This document shows positions 1-5,218 of a stretch of DNA of 7,932 bases, in pieces. Position numbers and translations under genes: made by a program. The stretch lies in NCBI GenBank assembly GCA_027625215.1, contig JAQBWJ010000082.1, forward strand, positions 1 through 7,932. Reading direction: 5' to 3'. The notes under the pieces were generated by a model. The model was not told the DNA's origin and did no database searches. It saw only the letters and a list, made by a program, of their open reading frames with translations. The DNA is from Candidatus Poribacteria bacterium. GTDB lineage: Bacteria; Poribacteria; WGA-4E; GCA-2687025. How positions within the stretch are numbered: position 1 is the first letter of the stretch; every line of letters begins with the position of its first letter.

Positions 1-867
1 CTGCGCGCTATGCCGCTGATGCGAAACGCGCTGATCGCCGCCGTCAAGCGTTCGAGCGGTGGGATGATCGTTCCGAAAGGGGGGACGATCATTCCGAAGG
101 GCGACACGATCATCCATCCCGGCGATGAAATCTTCGTCGTGGGGACGCGCGAAGCGGTTGAAGAGGTGTTGAGCACGGCGGTCCGTCCCGAAGAGGAGTT
201 GTTGGACCGCGTCATCATCGCGGGCGCATCGCGTATCGGGGTCTATCTCGCGCAGATGCTGGAAGAAATCTCCGTCCACGTCACGATGATCGAACCGGAC
301 TTGGCGAAGGCGGAAGCGGCATCCGCGCTCCTGAGAAAGGCGACGGTACTGCACGGCGACTATCTGGACGACGACGCGCTCGAAGAAGCGGGCATCGGCG
401 CAGCGGACGGCTTTGTCTCGGCGACGGGCGAGGACGAAATCGACATCATGGCGTGCGTCTCCGCGAAGCAGAAAGGCGCGACGCGCGTCTACCCGCTCAT
501 CCAGAAACCGCGTTATCTGCCGATGCTGACGGCGATCCCGACGCTCGACGGCGCGGTGAGCCGACACCTCACATCCGTCAGCCGTATTTTGGGGTTGATC
601 CGCCGCGATGAGATTGTTGCCGTCGCGTCGCTCCATGAGGTGGACGCGGAGGTGATCGAGATGGTCGCCGGAATCGGCTCACGCATCTCGAAGCAGCCGA
701 TCAGTCAGGTGAAGTTCCCGCCGGACGCGCTTATCGGGGCGATCATCGAGGGCGACACGGTGCGGATTCCCACTGGATCGGACACGGTGAAGGAAGGGCA
801 ACGGGTCGTCGTGTTCAGCCTGCCGCACGCGATTCCAAGCGTCGAGCGATTCTTTGCCGGGCGTTAA
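1..867 (+). CDS. trkA: TrkA, K+ uptake regulatory/gating subunit (5' end cut off)
   Basis: Peripheral NAD(H)-binding subunit that gates the Trk K+ channel from the cytoplasm. The frame is open to base 1, so the gene begins upstream; 288 residues are visible where full TrkA proteins are about 450. Order seen: the end of the first RCK_C domain (about codons 4-60, with a GDEIFVVG strand), then a second RCK_N Rossmann domain starting near base 199 (RVIIAGASRIG, beta-alpha-beta, followed by the MIEPD acidic strand end), then a second RCK_C domain to the stop. The Rossmann glycine motif reads GASRIG, so the middle glycine of GxGxxG is Ser. The first RCK_C hairpin carries a 7-residue tandem duplication (see the repeat entry). 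The stop is 15 bp before trkH, an operon arrangement that supports the identification. Family assignment is firm; the ATG at base 10 is internal, not the start. Confidence 0.93.
   Translation: MRAMPLMRNALIAAVKRSSGGMIVPKGGTIIPKGDTIIHPGDEIFVVGTREAVEEVLSTAVRPEEELLDRVIIAGASRIGVYLAQMLEEISVHVTMIEPDLAKAEAASALLRKATVLHGDYLDDDALEEAGIGAADGFVSATGEDEIDIMACVSAKQKGATRVYPLIQKPRYLPMLTAIPTLDGAVSRHLTSVSRILGLIRRDEIVAVASLHEVDAEVIEMVAGIGSRISKQPISQVKFPPDALIGAIIEGDTVRIPTGSDTVKEGQRVVVFSLPHAIPSVERFFAGR
61..123 (+). repeat. Three imperfect 21-bp in-frame tandem units within trkA
   Basis: Bases 61-81, 82-102 and 103-123 encode GMIVPKG, GTIIPKG and DTIIHPG, three successive 7-residue units. Units 1 and 2 are the most alike at the DNA level (xTCxTTCCGAAxGG). 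Ordinary RCK_C domains have one or two such turns before the GDE strand, so one unit looks like a recent in-frame duplication in a surface hairpin. The similarity is seen directly; the duplication history is inferred. Confidence 0.6.
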
Positions 868-882
868 AGGACGGTTCACGCG

Positions 883-2382
883 ATGAACGTCAGACTACTT
901 TTCTACACGCTCGGCAACTTGTGGAGTTTCCTCTCCGTTGCGATGCTTGCGCCGCTTGGGGTGTCGCTCTATTTCACCTACGCGACTGGAGACACCGACC
1001 TCGCCGCGTTCGTGATCGCGTTCCCGGTGACGCTCGGCGTGGGACTGACGCTGCGTTTCGCCCTGATGCGCGCGCGCGGCGAACTCCGCAACCGAGAAGG
1101 GTTCGCCGTTGTCGCGTTGGGGTGGGCGACCATCGCGTTGTTCGGCGCGTTGCCGTACTACTTTCACGGCGTCTTTGAGGCTCCCGACCGTTCCGAACTC
1201 CACGAGTTCATCTTCTGTTACTTCGAGTCGATCTCCGGCTTCACGACGACCGGGGCGACCGTCCTCACCGAAATCGAGTCACTGCCGCACGGGATTCTGT
1301 TCTGGCGCAGTTTCACCCACTGGCTTGGGGGGATGGGGATCGTCGTGCTTGCCGTGGCGATTCTGCCGCTACTCGGGGTCGGCGGGATGCAGTTGTATCG
1401 GGCGGAGGCGCCGGGTCCGCAGACGGACCGATTGACGCCGCGCATCGCCGTCACCGCGAAACTGATGTGGGGCGTCTACATTCTCGTCTCGCTGGTGGAG
1501 TTTGTCCTGCTGCTGTTCGGCGGGATGGACCTGTTCGATTCCGCCTGTCATACGTTCGGGACGATGGCGACAGGCGGCTTTGCGACGAAAAACGCGAGCA
1601 TCGGGCATTACGACAGCGTCTACATCGACACGGTAATCACGGTCTTCATGTTTTTGTCGGGGGCGAATTTCGCGCTGCACTATAAGGCGTTGCGCGGCGA
1701 CATCAAGGCGTATTGGCGCAACGCGGAGTTTCGGTTTTACTGCGTGGTCTTTCTCGTCAGCGTGTCGCTCATCATGTGGAACACGATGGTCCGCGTCGAC
1801 GGCGCGCCCGCTGTGTACGATTCGTTCGGCGATTCGTTGCGGTTCGCCTCGTTCCAAGTCGCGTCGATCATCACGACGACCGGGTATGCGACGGCGGACT
1901 TCGAGGTGTGGCCCCCCCTGTCTCAATTTTTGTTGGTCACGCTGATGTTCTTCGGCGGTTGCGCCGGATCGACGGGCGGCGGGATAAAGCACATCCGTTT
2001 TCTTGTGCTGATCAAGCAGGGCTACATGGAGGTGAAGCGACTGATCCTCCCAAGAGCGATCCAGACGATGCGAATCGACGATGCGGTTGTGCCGCCGGAG
2101 ATCGTGCGGAACATTCTCGGTTTCTTCTTCATGTTCATTGCGATCATGGGCGTGGCGACCTGCGCGATGACGGCGTTGGGTATGGACATTGTCAGCGCGA
2201 CAACCGCCGTCATCAGCGCGATGGGCAACATCGGTCCGGGGCTCGGCACGGTCGGTCCGACGAACAACTACGCGCACGTCCCAGCGCTCGGCAAGGTGAT
2301 TCTCAGCCTGTGCATGATGTTGGGGCGGCTGGAACTGTATACGGTGCTGATCCTGTTCGCGCCGCAGACGTGGAAGAAGTGA
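883..2382 (+). CDS. trkH: TrkH family K+ channel subunit
   Basis: Integral inner-membrane K+-translocating subunit of the Trk system, 499 aa, within the usual 480-510 range. All four M-P-M pore repeats show selectivity-filter signatures: TTTGAT (residues 121-126), MATGGFAT (228-235), TTTGYAT (331-337) and GNIGPGLG (448-455). Other family landmarks are HWLGGMGI just after filter 1 and the STGGGIKHIR segment after filter 3, which belongs to the loop that controls the pore. About ten long hydrophobic helices are evident. The chosen ATG has an AAAGGA box about 11 bases upstream and lies 15 bp after trkA, so the two are probably co-transcribed, TrkA being the gating ring under TrkH. The stop is only 10 bp from the convergent antitoxin stop. 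Ktr-type KtrB is an alternative, but the two-RCK TrkA partner and the length favour TrkH/TrkG. Confidence 0.96.
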   Translation: MNVRLLFYTLGNLWSFLSVAMLAPLGVSLYFTYATGDTDLAAFVIAFPVTLGVGLTLRFALMRARGELRNREGFAVVALGWATIALFGALPYYFHGVFEAPDRSELHEFIFCYFESISGFTTTGATVLTEIESLPHGILFWRSFTHWLGGMGIVVLAVAILPLLGVGGMQLYRAEAPGPQTDRLTPRIAVTAKLMWGVYILVSLVEFVLLLFGGMDLFDSACHTFGTMATGGFATKNASIGHYDSVYIDTVITVFMFLSGANFALHYKALRGDIKAYWRNAEFRFYCVVFLVSVSLIMWNTMVRVDGAPAVYDSFGDSLRFASFQVASIITTTGYATADFEVWPPLSQFLLVTLMFFGGCAGSTGGGIKHIRFLVLIKQGYMEVKRLILPRAIQTMRIDDAVVPPEIVRNILGFFFMFIAIMGVATCAMTALGMDIVSATTAVISAMGNIGPGLGTVGPTNNYAHVPALGKVILSLCMMLGRLELYTVLILFAPQTWKK

Positions 2383-2392
2383 ATCGGCGTCC

Positions 2393-2779
2393 TTACGGGC
2401 GTTCGGATGCCGCAGCGACTTCATTCGTCGAGGTCGTTGTCTCGTCATCCTGTTTTTTCATGGATTTCAGGAACAGCGAATACCCCAAGCCGTTGAGGAT
2501 TTTCCCAATGGTTGACAGACGCGGGTTTCCCTGCGCCGAAAGCGCTTTGTAGAGCGTTTGGCGTGGCATCTCGATTTTCCGCGCGAGCTCGGAAACGCCG
2601 CCGTGTGCCTCTACGACGATACGAAGGCACGCCAGCAGCGTTTGCAGATCGTTATCCGCCTGATACTCCTCCAACACGACGTTGAGGAACACCTGTTCTT
2701 CTTCGGGGTCTTCGCGGAAGCGTTTGACAAGTATTTCATCGAAGGTCGGGTACGTTCGTCCACGAATGGTCACACTCAT
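2393..2779 (-). CDS. HTH antitoxin of a RelE/ParE-type TA module
   Basis: A 128-aa protein predicted to bind and neutralise the upstream toxin and to repress their shared promoter. The N-terminal part (about 1-55, FDEILVKRFREDPEEEQVFL) resembles the toxin-binding segment of the 'addiction module antidote' family. Residues 56-105 form a helix-turn-helix: GGVSELARKIEMPRQTLYKAL, then GNPRLSTIGKILNGLGYSL, the classic pattern of that family. The last ~20 residues are polar and low in complexity (KKQDDETTTS...), longer than usual in the family and probably disordered. The frame stays open upstream to 2860, but I start at 2779. That ATG overlaps the toxin stop as ATGA, has GGAG at 2791-2788 (8-base spacing), and begins the conserved domain. 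It is translationally coupled to the toxin and ends 10 bp from the convergent trkH stop. Confidence 0.85.
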   Translation of the reverse strand: MSVTIRGRTYPTFDEILVKRFREDPEEEQVFLNVVLEEYQADNDLQTLLACLRIVVEAHGGVSELARKIEMPRQTLYKALSAQGNPRLSTIGKILNGLGYSLFLKSMKKQDDETTTSTNEVAAASERP

Positions 2780-3117
2780 TGAGATGACTCCAGATAGGTT
2801 CGCCAAAGTCGTTTCGCCTGCGAGATATCGCGCGATTGCCCGCTTTTGTCGCCGCCGCATAGAAGAATTACGAGCGTGTCGCCATCTTCGCCGAAATAGA
2901 TTCTATAGCCGGGACCGAAATGCAGTCGCAGTTCGGAAACGCCATCGCCAATAGACCGATGATCGCCAAGGTTGCCTTGTTGAACACGAACGATTCGCTG
3001 CTCGATTCTCGTCAGCGTCGTTCGGTCTCGGATCGTACTCAACCAATCGTCAAACGGCACGCGACCGTTTTCATCGACAAAGGCGATGACTTGCCGCGGG
3101 CGGATCGTCTCTCGCAT
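2776..3117 (-). CDS. RelE/ParE-superfamily toxin (addiction-module killer, HigB/Gp49-like)
   Basis: A 113-aa protein of the type II toxin family related to HigB/phage Gp49; relatives act as cytoplasmic mRNA interferases, although the target here is not known. Family landmarks: FDDWLSTIRDR (22-32), GNLGDHRSIGDGVSELR (48-64), the core LHFGPGYRIYF (65-75), LLCGGDKSGQSRDI (85-98), and a C-terminal helix AKRLWRTYLES. Length is normal (about 100-115). It is the first gene of the module, the toxin-first order typical of this subfamily, and its TGA overlaps the antitoxin ATG. A GAGGA box at 3128-3124 lies 6 bases before the ATG, and a candidate promoter and operator sit immediately upstream. The module and its control region look poorer in G+C than the flanking genes, in keeping with mobility, but this was judged by eye. 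Confidence 0.9.
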   Translation of the reverse strand: MRETIRPRQVIAFVDENGRVPFDDWLSTIRDRTTLTRIEQRIVRVQQGNLGDHRSIGDGVSELRLHFGPGYRIYFGEDGDTLVILLCGGDKSGQSRDISQAKRLWRTYLESSQ

Positions 3118-3148
3118 GTCTCATCCTCAAGAATAAACGCCGCGACAT

Positions 3149-3177
3149 ATTGTAAACTATAGTGGACAACCCGGCAA
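3149..3177 (-). promoter_or_regulatory. Candidate sigma70-type promoter of the TA module
   Basis: On the minus strand TTGCCG (3177-3172) and TACAAT (3154-3149) are separated by exactly 17 bp, matching TTGACA at 4 of 6 and TATAAT at 5 of 6. It sits about 30 bases upstream of the toxin ATG and points at it, in an A/T-rich patch of otherwise GC-rich DNA. Confidence 0.55.
3150..3169. promoter_or_regulatory. 20-bp palindromic operator candidate for TA autoregulation
   Basis: The 20 bases read TTGTnnACTATAGTnnACAA. The centre ACTATAGT is perfectly self-complementary and the outer TTGT/ACAA arms match, giving 16 of 20 symmetric positions. The site covers most of the -10 box and the spacer of the candidate promoter, where a bound HTH antitoxin would block RNA polymerase. 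Type II antitoxins of this kind usually repress their own operon; that this palindrome is the binding site is inferred from its position and symmetry. Confidence 0.55.
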
Positions 3178-3309
3178 CAAACGTTGGCGCGACGATTGCG
3201 TGCAATTCCCTCGTGACGCGCCGCCACCGTTGCGTTATCGTGTCCGCGTGTTCCGATTCGGTTCATTCACCCCCAAACCTCCTGTCCAACTGTTGAACAA
3301 CCCACGACG

Positions 3310-4083
3310 ATGATCGACCTTCAAGCTCTCTCGCTGCGGATCGGACGCAAAACGTTGTTCGACGGGATCACCTTCCGCGTCGAGGCGGGACAGTGCGCGG
3401 CGGCACTCGGCGCGAACGGCGCGGGAAAGTCGCTGCTGATGCGCGTGTTGGCGGGAGAGTTGCGCCTATCATCTGGGACGGCGACCGTCGGCGGGCACGA
3501 CCTCCGGCGTCAGGCGTCGCGCGTTCGGCGAGTGGTTGGGGTTGTCGGCGAACCGACGTTGCTGTCGCCGCGATTGACGGTCGCGGTCTATCTGGAAGCG
3601 TGCGCGTCCGCGAACGGGGTGAAGCGCGGAGAACGCGCCGCAATTGTGGAGGACGCGCTCGCCTTGACGGAACTCGCCGACCGACGCAACGCCGAGCTCG
3701 ACACGCTCTCGCGCGGCGAGGCGCAGCGGTTGGAACTGGCGCGCGTGTTGGCGCACGATCCGTCCGTCCTGCTGCTGGACGAGCCGCTGGACGGACTCGA
3801 CCCGCTCGGTCAGGCGGAAACGGTCGAGATGTTCCGCGAACTGAAGGCGATGGGAAAGACGCTGCTCATTGCGACGCGCGACCCCTCGCCGTTTGAGGGG
3901 CTGATCGATCATGCGGCGCTGCTTGAACGGGGTCGACAGGTGGCTGCAGGCGATTTGGAGGCGTTTCGCGCATTCTTTCCCGACACGAACGTGACGAGTT
4001 GGAGGGACGCGCTCTTGCATCACCTCGCGCGACTCCGCGATAATGCGGGCGGTGCGGAGACGGCGGAAGAAGAGACGGCTTAA
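3310..4083 (+). CDS. ABC transporter ATP-binding protein, orphan (CcmA/ABC-2 type)
   Basis: A 257-aa cytoplasmic nucleotide-binding subunit expected to power a membrane partner. Motifs in order: Walker A GANGAGKS (34-41); a Q-loop region in which GEP (80-82) replaces the usual Gln with Glu; signature LSRGEAQR (133-140), a variant of LSGGQ; Walker B VLLLDE (153-158) with the catalytic Glu; and D-loop GLD (162-164). Where the H-loop His should follow (about 32 residues after Walker B) the sequence is IATRDPSPF, with Arg190 in place of His. The overall pattern fits the ABC-2 exporter ATPases. No permease gene lies on either side: upstream is the divergent TA module, downstream an oxidoreductase after a 118-bp gap. 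The ATG at 3310 has no clear Shine-Dalgarno; it is chosen because the domain begins there (MIDLQALSLRIG). The last ~30 residues are a family-poor polar tail. Substrate unknown. Confidence 0.88.
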   Translation: MIDLQALSLRIGRKTLFDGITFRVEAGQCAAALGANGAGKSLLMRVLAGELRLSSGTATVGGHDLRRQASRVRRVVGVVGEPTLLSPRLTVAVYLEACASANGVKRGERAAIVEDALALTELADRRNAELDTLSRGEAQRLELARVLAHDPSVLLLDEPLDGLDPLGQAETVEMFRELKAMGKTLLIATRDPSPFEGLIDHAALLERGRQVAAGDLEAFRAFFPDTNVTSWRDALLHHLARLRDNAGGAETAEEETA

Positions 4084-4201
4084 TCCTGCGGGTGACTCGC
4101 CCCCCATCCTAACCTTCTCCGGCGGGGGAAGGGATTGTCATACCTGTACCAATCATTGGAATCGTTCGATAGGCACGTTCAGAATTAAAGGAAGAATCAC
4201 G
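4084..4201 (+). promoter_or_regulatory. Intergenic leader of the oxidoreductase unit, weak promoter candidate
   Basis: This gap holds repeat copy 1 (4101-4136). At its edge is TTGTCA (4135-4140), which with TGGAAT (4157-4162) gives a 5/6 and 4/6 box pair at 16-bp spacing. A near-palindrome CCAATCATTGG lies at 4149-4159. An AAAGGAAG ribosome site at 4187-4194 stands 7 bases before the oxidoreductase ATG. The promoter call is weak. The ribosome site is clear and decides the start at 4202 over the open frame extending back to 4043. Confidence 0.3.
4101..4136. repeat. GC-rich palindromic repeat, copy 1 (REP-like)
   Basis: Begins CCCCCATCCTAACC and ends GGCGGGGGAAGGGATT. The arms CCTTCTCC and GGGGAAGG can pair with one T-G wobble to form a hairpin. 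It is intergenic, 17 bp after the ABC ATPase stop. It is shared almost base for base with the copy at 5245-5281, in the same orientation. No T-tract follows the stem, so it does not look like an ordinary intrinsic terminator. Confidence 0.75.
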
Positions 4202-5206
4202 ATGAACGGTAAAGTGCGCGTTGCGATGTTGAGTTTCGCCCACGTCCACGCGGATGGCTACGCGAAACAGGCGAAAGCGAACGAACACGTCGAACTCGTC
4301 GCCGTGTGGGACGAGGAAGAGTACGGCGGCAAACAAGGCGCGGAGCGTCACGAAATTGAGTTTACGACCGACCTCGACGCCCTCCTCGCCCGCGATGATA
4401 TTGACGCGGTGATTGTCAACGCGATCACCTCGCAGCACACGGAGGTGATGGTCAAAGCGGCGAATGCGGGCAAGCACATCTTCACCGAAAAAGCCCTCGC
4501 CATCACCGTCGAGGAGTGCGACCCGATCATCGAAGCGGTCGAGAAGGCGGGGATCAAGTTCATGATCTCGCTGCCGTCGCGCGCGAACGCCGACTTGCTG
4601 TTGGCGAAGAAGATCGTGGAAGACGGTGTGATCGGGAATCTGACATTCGGACGCGGTAGAGTCGCCCACTCAGGCGCGCTGGACAAGTGGTTCAGCGGTC
4701 CGAGCGCGTGGTTCGCCGACAAGAAACGGGCGGGCGGCGGCGGGCTGTTCGATCTTGGTTGCCACCGCATGGACGTGGTGCCTTGGCTGATGGGTAAGCC
4801 TGTCAAGGTGACGGCGCTCATTAACAACCTCGCGGGCGCGTACGACATCGACGACAACAGCGTCACGCTGTTCGAGTTCGAGAACAAGGCGCTCGGCGTT
4901 GTGGACGTGTCGTGGGTGCATCGGTCGGGTCCGAACATGCTCGAACTGTATGGCACTGAGGGATCGTTTGTACTGGGTCACGGCGGGATGCACTTCCAAA
5001 GCCGCAAACTCGGCGAGGACGGCGTGAAGGAATACTTGGAGAAGCGTCCGCAAGCGGTTCCCGCGCCGATGATTCAGTGGGTAAACGCCATCGTGAACGA
5101 TTCCCCCATGACGATCACGATTCAGGACGGACGCAACCTCACCGAAGTGATGCAAGCCGCCTACATCTCCTCCGAGACGGGCAAAGCGGTCTCGCTGCCG
5201 CTGTAA
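4202..5206 (+). CDS. Gfo/Idh/MocA-family oxidoreductase
   Basis: A 334-aa cytoplasmic NAD(P)-dependent dehydrogenase or reductase of the family that oxidises, reduces or epimerises sugars, inositols and related polyols. The N-terminal Rossmann domain (1-120) begins VRVAMLSFAHVHADGY. The usual GxGxxG loop is replaced by SFAHVHADG, a variant found in a subset of the family. The catalytic EK pair is present as TEKALAIT (Glu96-Lys97, usually EKPLA). The C-terminal alpha/beta domain has GGGGLFDLGCHRMD with the conserved Asp184 and His188, then the beta-sheet region VTALINNLAG...DDNSVTLFEFENKALGVVDVSW and WVNAIVNDSP near the end. Length is typical (330-380). It follows a clear AAAGGAAG site and is followed after 12 bp by the caspase-like gene, so the two probably share a transcript. 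Substrate cannot be told from sequence. Confidence 0.93.
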   Translation: MNGKVRVAMLSFAHVHADGYAKQAKANEHVELVAVWDEEEYGGKQGAERHEIEFTTDLDALLARDDIDAVIVNAITSQHTEVMVKAANAGKHIFTEKALAITVEECDPIIEAVEKAGIKFMISLPSRANADLLLAKKIVEDGVIGNLTFGRGRVAHSGALDKWFSGPSAWFADKKRAGGGGLFDLGCHRMDVVPWLMGKPVKVTALINNLAGAYDIDDNSVTLFEFENKALGVVDVSWVHRSGPNMLELYGTEGSFVLGHGGMHFQSRKLGEDGVKEYLEKRPQAVPAPMIQWVNAIVNDSPMTITIQDGRNLTEVMQAAYISSETGKAVSLPL

Positions 5207-5207
5207 T

Positions 5208-5212
5208 GAGGA
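5208..5212 (+). promoter_or_regulatory. Shine-Dalgarno GAGGA fixing the start of the caspase-like gene
   Basis: GAGGA lies 6 bases before the ATG at 5219. The only other plausible ATG, at 5306, is preceded by TCGGCTCGACGTTGG with no such site. It would also leave a signal peptide without its basic N-region. This supports translation through the repeat at 5245-5281. Confidence 0.65.
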
Positions 5213-5218
5213 CAGACG

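Noticed and set aside
1369..2448. A 359-codon open frame on the minus strand
   Set aside because: Antisense to trkH and overlapping the antitoxin tail. Composition is that of a shadow frame.
2780..2860. Upstream extension of the antitoxin frame
   Set aside because: It overlaps the toxin C-terminus. The ATGA overlap and the start of the conserved domain favour 2779.
3291..3301. Small stem TGTTGAACAAC before the ABC gene as an operator
   Set aside because: Only four paired bases around a two-base loop, which is likely by chance.
4101..4136. Rho-independent terminator after the ABC ATPase gene
   Set aside because: The hairpin lacks a T-run, and the same element occurs inside a coding frame, so it is better read as a dispersed repeat.
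4043..4201. Upstream extension of the oxidoreductase frame
   Set aside because: It runs out of frame through the end of the ABC ATPase gene and the repeat. The conserved Rossmann strand starts right after the ATG at 4202, which has its own AAAGGAAG site.
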